From positions 9,939,579-10,003,578 of the forward strand of contig NC_087065.1 in the NCBI RefSeq assembly GCF_963678635.1: a DNA stretch of 64,000 bases, read 5' to 3'. Both the position numbers and the translations under genes were made by a program. Position 1 is the first letter of the stretch; the number at the start of each line of letters is the position of its first letter. Below the pieces are notes generated by a model. The model made no database searches, was not told the origin of the DNA, and saw nothing but the letters and a program-made list of their open reading frames with translations. Shown here piece after piece: positions 45,776-55,540 of the stretch. This DNA is from Symsagittifera roscoffensis. Lineage: Eukaryota; Xenacoelomorpha; Acoela; Convolutidae.

Positions 45776-46590
45776 CAGGCTAGATCCATTTCAAAAACAT
45801 TTTTTTTCACATCCATTTTGTGCTTATGCTTGAAAACTATAGTCAATCTACAAAACTTCTAGACCAAAAACTGAAAAAAACAGGCCTGAATAAAATTTTC
45901 AGTAAATCTCCCCCTCAATCATAAATCATTGTGCTTGTACTTGTCAGCCAAAACCCACACTGTGCTAGATTTTTTAATTGTGCTAAGCTTTCGTACAGTT
46001 TTTTTTTACGAAATCTACAACCTCCAATGTGAAATCTTAGTGCTGAATTGGTCAATTTGATTTTAATCCTCGGGGTACTAAGGTAGTACCTAAACACAAA
46101 AAAAAAACAAGGTTCCCACTTATACAAAAAAATACTGATAGCCAAAACCCGATAGCCAAAACTTTCTAGCCCAAAACTAGCTGCTGCGAATTTTCAAAAG
46201 CCTATTTTTCCGAAACGTTTTCTTTAAACCCATATTTAAAAAAGGTTTTACTAGCCACATCTACAAAAGTTTTACAAAAATTTTGAAAGTCTCAAAAATT
46301 TTTTAACTCATTTGAACTCTTAAAAAAAAAAAAGAAGAAACTTTCACCGCTTAGTCCTTAACCATAATTAAAAAGCTCATAACTGCGTGAGCTGTAGCTC
46401 ACTTTGTTTAATTAACCACCGGGTTAACCCTCTGGCTGGTTGACTTAAACAAAAAATTAAACGTAACTTATAGTAAAAACCTTGAAAGCTCAGAATAAAA
46501 GCTTCATTACCGGAACTACTTTGCGATCGCTGCCATCAGAGCTCGTAAACTTTTAATACATATTTTCTACTCTTTGTACTACTTTCTTGA

Positions 46591-49500
46591 ATGGCTCCAA
46601 CAAAGCCGACCTTACAACAGCTACTCAATCAATGGAGACGCCGCTACAGTACTTTCGAGGAGCTTGAGGAAGAAGTAACGAGGCAAATAGCCAACTCAAG
46701 CGAAATCGAGTACGTTAAACTCAGTTTTGAGGAGATAACCACTTGTTTTGATCTGCTTGATACGCTCGCAGACGACTTAGCCGCGTTTTCTACTCAGGAA
46801 GCACAAGACTGCCTCAACACTGCTTCAACGCTACGAAAACGAAAGTGCGACCTACTAATCAATGTTAGAAAATACGAAAAGGTCTTAACAAACGATGGTT
46901 CAGTTTCCACAAGGTCTAACAGCCCACTTAGAGTGCAAGGCACATCTGCAACAGCTAGTGTACCAGTAAGAAGCTCAAATACTACTGAAAACTTGGCCAA
47001 CAACTTCATCAGTACTACGGCTGCCGACTTCTCAACTTACACATCCACCTACGGCTTGAGTACATTCGATTTAGACGCTCCCCAACGCTACAGTTTCCCA
47101 CCTCTACCGGGAAACAACAGAGCTATGGATCAGACAGTCAACGGTGTCATCACTACTTCTACAACTGATTTCAGATCAGTCTCACCGTCTGCAAACCCGC
47201 GTACTTTCAACTTTCGAGCTCCACTACGATACAACTTCTCGCCTCCACCAGTTTCCAATGAAAATTACATTTGGAACGACAACTCAAGACTTGAAGCCCA
47301 GATGTCAACTGGCAATAATCGATATGGTCTGCTAACAACTTCAATTGCAAATAGTCCTGCTACTACATCCGAACAGTTCGTTACCAACCACTTTAACGAC
47401 CATCATAGGACTATCCTACAATCACACGAACAACAACGCAACAGCCTTTTCGATAATGAACAAAGACAAATCACCAACCACACTACCAGTCATCCGACCA
47501 CTGCCATCAACTACAGTTTGAAAGGATTCAAATTGCCAGATATAAAACTACAAAAGTTTGACGGCAACCCACTGGAGTGGAACAACTGGTTCGAACTCTT
47601 CCAGACTGCGATTGGCAACAACCCACGCCTAAGCCCGGTTGAAAAAATAACTTACTTGCAGTCATTATGCACTGATAATGCTAAATCTTTAATAGAGAGC
47701 TACGGAACCAATTCTTCTCAGTATGAACAGGCAATACTTGAATTAGTGCGTAGATACGGTAACCCAAAATATGTGGTGTCAGCGTTCATCAGGGAACTTG
47801 AAAAGTTTGACAAATTGATACTAAGCGAACCACAGGGTTTCATAAGATACGCTGCTTTCCTACGGAAACTAATCCACAACTTCGAACTCAACGGCTACAC
47901 CGCTGATCTAAATTCTAGTAACCTGACTCGACTTGCTCGATCAAAACTCCCAGTAACTCTACTAATGAAGTGGGAAGAACACTGCGTGCTGCACGATCTC
48001 GATTATGCTACACTCAAAGACTTGACGCAGTACCTCAATAACTACTCGCGAGCATGCGAGAACCTGGACATAGACCCGTCGACTCCAAACCAAGCGGGAC
48101 GAAATCGCCAACCTATGAAGCAACAACAACCCGACAGCCGACCCAACCAATTTACTTCTATGTCAAGGCAAAACTACGACAAATCTTCAGGCATATCAGC
48201 AAGACCAACAACTTTAACATGTCCAATAGATAACCAAGTTCACTACGTTGGAAAATGTCCGGACTTTTTGAAACTTCCCGTAGATCAACGGGCAGAGCTG
48301 GTGAAGCAACATAAGCTGTGCTTCAACTGCTTAGGCCAACACAGATTTAGTGAATGCACATCGTCTAAGCGATGTTTCATCAACAACTGCGGAGGGAAAC
48401 ACCATTCAACTCTACACATCGACAAAAAACCGTTTCAAACGCACAACCAAAAATCAAATAACATGCAGCTTGGCACTACAGTAACCAAGCCCTCGGAACA
48501 AGCTGAGGATCCAATCCAAAATATAAACAACATCAGAAATCAGTTACAATTTATGCCGGTAACACTGTTTAACAATGGCATCAAACTAGATTGCTACGCC
48601 ATACTCGACAACTGCAGCAGCTGCTCATATATCCTCAGCAAAACAGCTGAAACACTTCAGTGCAAACCAAGCCAACAACTACAGCTTAGCGTACGAGGTG
48701 CTTTCAGTAAGGACAAAGTGTCCTCCTCGCTGGTCCGGCTTAGTATCGGACCACATAACGCTACAAAACCTACTTTCACCCTACAATCAGTCTATTCAGT
48801 TGAAGCTCTGAGTTTTGACGCTATCGACGCAAACAACCTTAACAAAACGTGCTCACTCTACAATCACCTTCGACCTGTCAACTTTCCTGAACTAGGCGAC
48901 AACACAGTTCAAATATTGCTTGGCGTAGATGCTTTCTGGAATATAGCGGAGCGCGATATCAGAAAAGGTCCTACAGGCACCCCCTACGCTGTAAAAAACC
49001 TACTAGGTTGGACGATCACTGGCCCACTCAACCAGAAATCTAATAGTTCCGGACCAAGTTCACACTCAACTAACTTCATTGACTTAAATGATCAAGAAGA
49101 CGCTAATCTCACTGAATTAGTGGAAAATTTCTGGAAAGTAGAAGGATCAGGCATCCAGGAAGATAACAAAGCTACATACTCTGATAAAAGCAAACGACAA
49201 CTAAGATTTATGGAAAAAAGTATTGAGCACGATGGAGATCGCTACAAAATAAATCTGCTCTGGAAAAACGAAATAAAATTGCCAAACAATTATCCGGTAG
49301 CTAAAGCTCAACTGCTATCGCTACAAAAACGGCTCAGAAAAGACCCTGAAACCATGCAACTCTATGAGAAATCGCTTACTACCGACCTGGAAAATAACTA
49401 CGTCAAGCCCGTTACTTTCCAATACCCACAACCTGAATTACTTTGGTACCTCCCACATCACCCTGTAACTAATCCAAACAAGCCCGGAAAGGTACGCAGA

Positions 49501-52320
49501 GTGGCCAACGCCGCCTCAACGTACAAAGGCGTCTCGCTGAACTCTTGCCTCGAAACTGGACCTGACCTCCTGAACAACATGTTTGGACTTCTACTACGAT
49601 TCCGGGAAAAACTACGATTTATGCAAATAGGTATTAAAGATGAAGATCAAAATGCGCTTCGCTTCCTTTGGCCTACTAAAAATGGTATCAAACAATACCA
49701 ATACACGCGACTTATCTTTGGTGCAAAATGCTCACCATCCATTGCAATCTTTGCGCTTCATCAAACAGCTGCCGATTACTGCATAACCAAACCCAGTGTT
49801 GCTCAACTGCTTCACAAAAGCTTTTCCATGGACGACTTCGTTCACTCGTTCAACACGACACACGAGGCTAGAGACTCTACTACGCAACTAAAATCCTCCC
49901 TAAGACAGGGGGGATTCAACCTAACTAAGTTCGTATCTAACACTAATGACGCGATCTACTCCATCGATGGAGGCGAAGTTTCTACTAATGCTACAGTGCA
50001 TCGTGTTCTGGGTGTCAAATGGGACACAACTGACGATACGATATTCATGCAACCAACAACCAAGCTAAATAATACTACATCATCTACACTCCGAACAGTT
50101 CTCTCTACAGTAGCAAGGGTTTTTGACCCCTTAGGCATCCTAGCGCCGTTTGTCATAAAACTCAAAATTCTTCTGCAAAACTTGTGGAAGTCTGGTATCT
50201 CTTGGGACGAAACTGTGCCCAGTGACTTTGTTCCGATAATTGACAAATGGGTTGACCAATGCAAACAAGTACCCCCTGTTAGACTGCCGCGCTTACTTGG
50301 TCCACAGCTGTCACCTAGTGATATACAGCTTCATATTTTCTGCGACGCGTCGCAAGACGCAATGGCTACGTGCATCTACTTCCGAACTGCTTGTAGCTCT
50401 GGCATACACGCTACTTTCTTGATTGGCAGAACAAAGGTAGCACCACTGAATCAAGAGAGCATTCCTAAACTGGAATTACAAGCCGCCCTTATGGGTGCTC
50501 GGCTATGCAAGTTCGCTACTGATGAAATGCGATTAAAGCCCCACTCCAGTCACTTTTGGACGGATAGCACTACTGTTTTGTCCTGGATCGCTTCACCTGG
50601 TAAACTGAAAACTTACTGCGCAAACAGAGTTGGTGAAATACTTACTTTATGCAAAGCCGAACAATGGAAACACATACCTGGTAGACTCAACCCAGCAGAC
50701 AGTGCTACACGAGGAATTGAACTTAAAGACGTAGCAAAGCTCTGGTTGGATGCACCACAATTTCTACTCAACAATGAGCCTATTTGGGGGAGCAACGAAA
50801 TAATGGAACAAAGTAATGCTACAACGGTTAGCCCCTCAACTACACCCTTATTCGATTCTTCCAGGTTTTCAGATTGGTTTCGATTAGTTCGGGTCACAGC
50901 TCGGGTTATAGTTTTTGTCGATACACTTAAGGGAAACGGCAAACGTTCTACCACTATGGAAGACCTAGAAAAAGCTAAGCTCCTCCTTTATCAACAGTCC
51001 TTTGGTGACACCTTTGGTGACACCTACAATCAACTACGAACCAAGCAACAAGTTGAAAACAAAGACAAACTGCAACAGCTGTCACCTTTTCTCGACAACG
51101 GTGTTATTCGCGCGCGAGGACGACTACGAAACTCACCTTTACCGGACGCAACAAAGTATCCAATAATTCTTAACGCAAAGGACCCAATTGTGCGTATGAT
51201 GATCGAGAGCGCTCATCGCCGCTGCATGCACCACGGCACTGAGTACATTCGCAACTACCTGCAACAAAGTTTTGTCATTGGGCTCCGAAAAACACTCAGA
51301 CAGATAAGACATAACTGCTTTCTCTGCAGAAGATTCCAAGGCAAAGGGCTACATCCACTCATGGCCGACTTGCCGCCAACTCGTTTCGACGATCCGTCTG
51401 ACGACCCATTTCCGTTCAAAAACACAGGAATTGACTATATCGGGCCATTCTACATAGCAACAAAGGATACAACTGAAAAAAGCTATATTTGCCTCTTCAC
51501 ATGCCTCTCTACTCGCGCGGTTCACCTGGAATCGACAGACAACCTTACTACGAACAACTGTATAACGGCAATTAGACGTTTTATTGCTAGGAGAGGCACA
51601 CCTAAGCTTTTAATCTCTGACAACGCTACTTACTTCGTCGGCGCGCGTAAACAACTACGCTCAGAACCAATCAACTTCAACGAAACCACCCTAACTGAAA
51701 CGCTACAAATCCACAATGTTGAATGGCGCCTAAATCCTCCGGCTGCCCCCCATTTTGGCGGCATGTGGGAGCGACTCGTCTCATTGATAAAACGAGCATT
51801 CTTACTAAATCTCGGTTCTGATCGACTATCAAGAGATCTATTTGCTACTATCGTAGCCGAGACCGAGGCAATCCTCAACTCACGTCCGCTAACTCATGTC
51901 AGTAGCGACCTTGACGACGAACTTCCACTGACACCCAACCACTTCTTAATGGGTCGTCCATTCGTCTACGCTCCAGCAGCAGCCTTCTACGAAGCATCTA
52001 CCAGTAAACTGTCCAACAAGTCCTGGAAGCGAGCAAAAGATAGACTTGACAGCTTCTGGAGGCGTCTACTTAAAGAGTACGCTCCGACTCTCATCAGAAG
52101 GACTAAATGGACGCAACCCGAGGAACCACTCGAAAAGGATGACCTCGTGTGGATACTTGAGGACTTTACACCACGAGGCATCTGGCCACTGGGTCGAGTG
52201 TTAGAAGTTTTTACCGGCTCGGATGGCATCGCACGATCGTGTAAACTGAAAACAGCCCTAGGTACTTTAACGAGACCAGCGGTGAAACTTGCCCTCGTAA
52301 CCCCAAAAAAGAAGATTTAA
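46591..52320 (+). CDS. BEL/Pao gag-pol polyprotein, 1,909 aa
   Basis: Domains in order. Gag with coiled N-terminus (1-~110), Ser/Thr/Asn-rich linker, then the DUF1759-type core (~316-420, KLPDIKLQKFDGNPLEWNNW). Zinc-knuckle region (~543-610, CFNCLGQH). DUF1758-type aspartic protease (~660-790), where the expected Asp-(Ser/Thr)-Gly reads Asp-Asn-Cys at residue 673. RT (~960-1120): VRRVANAAS, FGAKCSPSIA and motif C MDD (1080-1082) are present, but motif A with its catalytic Asp is missing, because FREKLRF passes straight to MQIGIKDED at about residue 1010. RNase H (CDAS 1251-1254; KLELQA; TDSTTV). Integrase with H2C2 (H1542/H1547 or H1548, C1576, C1579) and D1615, D1677, E1727. C-terminal DUF5641-type domain (~1770-1900). 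No frameshift or stop. Confidence 0.9.
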   Translation: MAPTKPTLQQLLNQWRRRYSTFEELEEEVTRQIANSSEIEYVKLSFEEITTCFDLLDTLADDLAAFSTQEAQDCLNTASTLRKRKCDLLINVRKYEKVLTNDGSVSTRSNSPLRVQGTSATASVPVRSSNTTENLANNFISTTAADFSTYTSTYGLSTFDLDAPQRYSFPPLPGNNRAMDQTVNGVITTSTTDFRSVSPSANPRTFNFRAPLRYNFSPPPVSNENYIWNDNSRLEAQMSTGNNRYGLLTTSIANSPATTSEQFVTNHFNDHHRTILQSHEQQRNSLFDNEQRQITNHTTSHPTTAINYSLKGFKLPDIKLQKFDGNPLEWNNWFELFQTAIGNNPRLSPVEKITYLQSLCTDNAKSLIESYGTNSSQYEQAILELVRRYGNPKYVVSAFIRELEKFDKLILSEPQGFIRYAAFLRKLIHNFELNGYTADLNSSNLTRLARSKLPVTLLMKWEEHCVLHDLDYATLKDLTQYLNNYSRACENLDIDPSTPNQAGRNRQPMKQQQPDSRPNQFTSMSRQNYDKSSGISARPTTLTCPIDNQVHYVGKCPDFLKLPVDQRAELVKQHKLCFNCLGQHRFSECTSSKRCFINNCGGKHHSTLHIDKKPFQTHNQKSNNMQLGTTVTKPSEQAEDPIQNINNIRNQLQFMPVTLFNNGIKLDCYAILDNCSSCSYILSKTAETLQCKPSQQLQLSVRGAFSKDKVSSSLVRLSIGPHNATKPTFTLQSVYSVEALSFDAIDANNLNKTCSLYNHLRPVNFPELGDNTVQILLGVDAFWNIAERDIRKGPTGTPYAVKNLLGWTITGPLNQKSNSSGPSSHSTNFIDLNDQEDANLTELVENFWKVEGSGIQEDNKATYSDKSKRQLRFMEKSIEHDGDRYKINLLWKNEIKLPNNYPVAKAQLLSLQKRLRKDPETMQLYEKSLTTDLENNYVKPVTFQYPQPELLWYLPHHPVTNPNKPGKVRRVANAASTYKGVSLNSCLETGPDLLNNMFGLLLRFREKLRFMQIGIKDEDQNALRFLWPTKNGIKQYQYTRLIFGAKCSPSIAIFALHQTAADYCITKPSVAQLLHKSFSMDDFVHSFNTTHEARDSTTQLKSSLRQGGFNLTKFVSNTNDAIYSIDGGEVSTNATVHRVLGVKWDTTDDTIFMQPTTKLNNTTSSTLRTVLSTVARVFDPLGILAPFVIKLKILLQNLWKSGISWDETVPSDFVPIIDKWVDQCKQVPPVRLPRLLGPQLSPSDIQLHIFCDASQDAMATCIYFRTACSSGIHATFLIGRTKVAPLNQESIPKLELQAALMGARLCKFATDEMRLKPHSSHFWTDSTTVLSWIASPGKLKTYCANRVGEILTLCKAEQWKHIPGRLNPADSATRGIELKDVAKLWLDAPQFLLNNEPIWGSNEIMEQSNATTVSPSTTPLFDSSRFSDWFRLVRVTARVIVFVDTLKGNGKRSTTMEDLEKAKLLLYQQSFGDTFGDTYNQLRTKQQVENKDKLQQLSPFLDNGVIRARGRLRNSPLPDATKYPIILNAKDPIVRMMIESAHRRCMHHGTEYIRNYLQQSFVIGLRKTLRQIRHNCFLCRRFQGKGLHPLMADLPPTRFDDPSDDPFPFKNTGIDYIGPFYIATKDTTEKSYICLFTCLSTRAVHLESTDNLTTNNCITAIRRFIARRGTPKLLISDNATYFVGARKQLRSEPINFNETTLTETLQIHNVEWRLNPPAAPHFGGMWERLVSLIKRAFLLNLGSDRLSRDLFATIVAETEAILNSRPLTHVSSDLDDELPLTPNHFLMGRPFVYAPAAAFYEASTSKLSNKSWKRAKDRLDSFWRRLLKEYAPTLIRRTKWTQPEEPLEKDDLVWILEDFTPRGIWPLGRVLEVFTGSDGIARSCKLKTALGTLTRPAVKLALVTPKKKI

Positions 52321-52400
52321 GACCACTTTAATTGTATTACAACAACAACAACAAAAAAACTTGGCTCAACTCCTTCCCCTTCGGTTCCAAATAAGATCTC

Positions 52401-52413
52401 CCTCCCCCGAGGA
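52401..52413 (+). promoter_or_regulatory. polypurine-tract position, C/G-rich
   Basis: 'cctcccccgagga' directly abuts the 3' LTR start (52414), where the plus-strand primer should be. Only the last six bases are mostly purine. A C-run followed by a short GA stretch is seen at this place in other BEL/Pao elements, by my recollection. Confidence 0.5.
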
Positions 52414-52561
52414 TATTCATGACATGAATTGTCTCACATGAATTAAAGAAAAATGCGGTAAAATCTTTTAATAATAGCATGATTTGTTCCGAACTAATGA
52501 GTAATAAATTTGACTTCAACAAAGTGACATTCAAGATATGTTCATCAAATTGTCTTGAATA
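52414..52561 (+). repeat. BEL/Pao 3' LTR, 148 bp
   Basis: No difference from the 5' LTR across 148 bases. It carries the AATAAA (52503-52508) expected to end the element's transcript and could also end ELP4 transcripts that read through. Confidence 0.9.
52503..52508 (+). terminator. poly(A) signal AATAAA in 3' LTR
   Basis: Canonical hexamer in sense orientation within the 3' LTR. The 5' LTR copy is at 45413-45418. Use is not shown by sequence alone. Confidence 0.5.
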
Positions 52562-52566
52562 CCTTT
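52562..52566 (+). repeat. target-site duplication, right (CCTTT)
   Basis: Matches 45319-45323 and closes the element. Confidence 0.85.
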
Positions 52567-52991
52567 TATGGATTTGCAAAGGATGTAAGTGTTGCATGTT
52601 TCCGAGAACTTCTGATTTGAAGCTTCTGTGACATTTTTTTGGAAAAATTGATTTGATGTGAACTTCATTATCATCTCTTGCTGTGTTCATTCTTTGGTTG
52701 TTTTTAACTGACAAAAAGGGGACTATGATGTTAATTCTTTCTAGAACTGGTCATTGTCGTAAATCATTTGCTTGATTGATGATTTTTAATTCTTTGAAGT
52801 CATTTTTACGAGACTTTCTTTTTTGCAGAATTGATTTGTTAGATATTATAAAAGCATTAGGGTTGTGATTTTGTTTTTACTCATGAATTTGATTCAAAAA
52901 GGTATTGTTGTATCCTATTCACACTCGTTCTTTTTTCTGCCCAGCTTTAAAAATAAATGGTCTAAATTTGCTTTTTTTTTTCTTGTTTAAG

Positions 52992-53546
52992 CAAACGAGC
53001 TTCTCGACAATTAACCTGGCAGAACCTGATACAGTTGAAACATTGAAGCGAGTACTTGAATCGCAAATACGAGATACCAAGCAAGAAAACACATTGACAA
53101 GAATCTGCATGGCTTATCCAGAAACTGAAGATTGCAATCACCAGGAAATGCTGAAATTTCTCTTCAAATTAAAGTCCCTTGTGAGGAGTTATGAAGCTAT
53201 TTTGCTGCTGACTGTACCTGTATACTTGGACACTTTTGTTAGAAATTATATCCTTATGATTTCTGATTATTATATCAAGTTTGAACAGTTTCAAGCTACT
53301 TCAGTTGAATCTGCAAACGATGCACTTTTGAAAGAATACAATGGATCAGTTGAGTTTAGAAAAGTATGGAACCACGATGGATTCAAGATGCCATATAAAC
53401 TGATTGATCTCGTGTACAAGTTCAAGAGGAAAAACTTAGTGGTGGAGAAAGGTTGTCTGCTCCCAGATTTATCAGAAACTGCAAGTCGCAATGAACGCAG
53501 GCCTGAACTTGCTAGTAAACTTAAAAAACACGCGGACTTGTTTTGA
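52992..53546 (+). CDS. ELP4: Elongator complex protein 4 (ELP4), C-terminal exon
   Basis: 184 codons and a stop. The reading TINLAEPDTVETLKRVL corresponds to the ELP4 segment 'SLTP.Y..LL..I'. MLKFLFKLKSLVRSYEAILL matches the 'L..L..LLR.....C.IT.P' helix and strand, followed by YIKFEQF and FRKVWNHD. The most telling stretch is FKRKNLVVEKGCLLPDLSE, matching the highly conserved ELP4 end '(F)KLKRK.(F).IE...LPPDLSE..SR', followed by a short basic tail. The exon starts right after 'ttgtttaag' in the phase left by the 44476 donor. An in-frame ATG upstream at 52905 lies in the intron and is not needed. Elp4 works with Elp5 and Elp6 as a hexameric ring that binds tRNA. No poly(A) signal is obvious just downstream. 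Confidence 0.8.
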   Translation, partial: QTSFSTINLAEPDTVETLKRVLESQIRDTKQENTLTRICMAYPETEDCNHQEMLKFLFKLKSLVRSYEAILLLTVPVYLDTFVRNYILMISDYYIKFEQFQATSVESANDALLKEYNGSVEFRKVWNHDGFKMPYKLIDLVYKFKRKNLVVEKGCLLPDLSETASRNERRPELASKLKKHADLF

Positions 53547-54690
53547 ATTTTCTTATACGAAAGTTTCTATTAATTGTAACAAAAAAGTTTTTATTTGTGC
53601 AGATTTTTTTTCAGTTTCCACTAAATAACTACTCATTGATTTCGACGAAGATCTGAGAAACATGGCTCTCTTATTTCTGTTAGCGCAGTCGCATCAAATC
53701 TGTTCACGGTTGATTTTGAGGACTATATTGGGAGGGTTGTGAAGTATATAATTAAAATCTATTTTAGACTTCCTTCTCTTTCAGCCCGGAAAATGAAGCA
53801 GGAAATCCATATAATTTGTTCATTGATAAAGATTAAGGCTTCAAGTCACATCTTATTCACCTTTTAAAAAGAAGGATATAAGATAGCCACGTTTTCAGCC
53901 ACGTTGAAATGAATTAAATTGGACTTTGAGGTCAAGAGCAAAAAACCAAGTTGGGCTCAAATGATCTAAATTGGATTTTCAGACAAACGCCAAATAATAT
54001 GTCAGAATGAAATCAAATTATGAAATTTTTAAACTGGTGTGTCTTTCGTGTATCCCTTATGTACCCTTGACTTATAGCCATGGTGGCACGGAGTTTTGTT
54101 GAGGACGTAGGGTAGGATACCATCGAGTTGGAGAATCTGTCAAGAAGCCGGCTGAAAATTCGTATCACGGCTTTGGCAAATAGCGATTGCTAGCTCCACT
54201 GAGCTTACTTACATTCGGAACGAGTGGTATTGTGCACTTGAATCAGTGTTTGCTCTTAATCGACTGTTAGGAGTTGTTGCTTGTTACGCAGTATCTCTTA
54301 AGGGTGTGAGGGAGTGATATTTTAGGGATTCGAAACTTGCTGAAAGAGTCATGTGAATTTTTGTAATGTACGTGTTTCGAGAAGAAATATTTTCTTTTCA
54401 AGGCGAGGAATTAGAATAGAATTTTTCCAAGTTTTGTTATCAATTTATAAGTTGAGGTTTTTGTGATTTTTTGATTATTTTTTAGTTGTTGTTTCTACAT
54501 AATACGCGAAGATTAGAATGAGCTATATACGAAAAGTGTTCATTAGACAATGCTGTTTTGATAAGTTCAGGCTAAATTTCAACTTTAAATGCTTTTTTAC
54601 GAGTTGGGTTGACATGAAATAGGAAATAGCAAGACAAAAACTGCTTAGATCTTTCAATTTTTGACACAATTTCGACACAATTTTCTGAAA
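53547..54690. other. 3' flank of ELP4, no gene seen
   Basis: AT-rich, with no frame of 60 or more codons with domain content and no clear polyadenylation hexamer in the first 200 bases. Confidence 0.45.
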
Positions 54691-54704
54691 TTGATACGAT
54701 GGAT

Positions 54705-54845
54705 TGTCTCGGAGCCGAAAACCCGGTTAGACAAAATTAAATGTTTCCCGGGTAACCGAAAACTAAATTCGTTCTCGTATAGTAGAAAATTTTAATGTTC
54801 ACGGATAGCCGAAACCTTTTTTGCTCCCTGGTAGCGAAAAAATTC
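54705..54845. repeat. four spaced 'ccgaaaac' motifs
   Basis: 'gagccgaaaacc', 'ggtaaccgaaaac', 'gatagccgaaacc' and 'ggtagcgaaaaa' occur about 30-50 bases apart, a degenerate short tandem repeat. Confidence 0.4.
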
Positions 54846-55038
54846 GATTCGATCTAAACTAACAATCAATTTCAGAAAATGTTCGCTTCATTTAAAGATA
54901 TGAAAATAGGTTTTTACCCATTATTGCCCCGCCTTCATGTAAATTATAGGCCCTCAAAATTCAAAAATTTTGTGATGAGGAGAGGATAATGCTATAAAAA
55001 TTAAAAATTATATCGAGATTTTTATTGGATCGACTAAA

Positions 55039-55540
55039 TGTGAGCTCTGAGTTAGGACCGAGTTGGTTAACTCATAGAGTAATTTCGGATAGGGTACACC
55101 GTCTGCTCGTCACGCTATCTTATTTTCGGCCGGATAGATTCGTGCAACTTCTTAGTCTAATACCGATCCTAATCTTACTCTTATACTATCTAGTCTCAGG
55201 TTGTTTAACTAGTCTCTGCTAGGCTCAATAGATCTAGGGTATACTGGTTTATTGCGGCTGCTGAAGTGCTCGGGAGAGTCCAACTAATTTCTAAGTTAAA
55301 TTCAAATCTCTCTGGTGCTGAAATTACAAGTAACTTCAGCACTTACAAATAAGTGGGTTGTTAGTTAGATGGATCATGATTGGTTAATATTAAATACTTT
55401 ACATTGGTAAAATATCTAAATTATCCAATCATAAAATGTAGTTTAGATCAGGTTCCACCCATCCGGGTTTTACAGAGTTTTTTAGAATAGTTCTTCTGCA
55501 ATTCGAAGGATGGATGATGGAAGTTGGTGTTTGGCGAACA
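55039..55540 (-). repeat. candidate 3' LTR of the env-bearing element
   Basis: Read on the minus strand, the segment starts TGTTCGCC and ends GCTCACA (TGT...ACA). It is immediately preceded on that strand by a purine-rich tract (complement of 55541-55568). Size (about 500 bp) and position downstream of the last ORF fit a 3' LTR. The 5' partner would be outside the window, so this cannot be tested here. A chance arrangement is quite possible. Confidence 0.25.

Larger units (their letters stand above)
45324..52561 (+). mobile_element. BEL/Pao LTR retrotransposon, complete, 7,238 bp
   Basis: Two LTRs identical over 148 bp, a 5-bp target-site duplication, a primer-binding site two bases after the 5' LTR, a 1.1-kb leader with a minisatellite, a single 1,909-codon gag-pol frame, and a C/G-rich tract just before the 3' LTR. 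There is no env. LTR identity and the open frame indicate a very recent insertion. However, the RT domain lacks the motif A segment, so this copy is predicted unable to reverse-transcribe by itself and may have been mobilised in trans. It sits in sense orientation in an intron of ELP4. Confidence 0.9.
44477..52991 (+). other. ELP4: ELP4 intron containing a BEL/Pao element
   Basis: Donor gtttga at 44477 and acceptor 'ttcttgtttaag' ending 52991. Phases agree (both junctions between codons). Without the 7,238-bp element and one copy of the 5-bp duplication the intron would be about 1.27 kb. Other content (44480-45318 and 52567-52990) is non-coding, apart from one half of a short duplication at 44990-45065. 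Confidence 0.7.

Noticed and set aside
54705-54845. Regulatory cluster of 'ccgaaaac' motifs.
   Set aside because: Only four imperfect copies with uneven spacing. Recorded as a short repeat, with no regulatory role supported.
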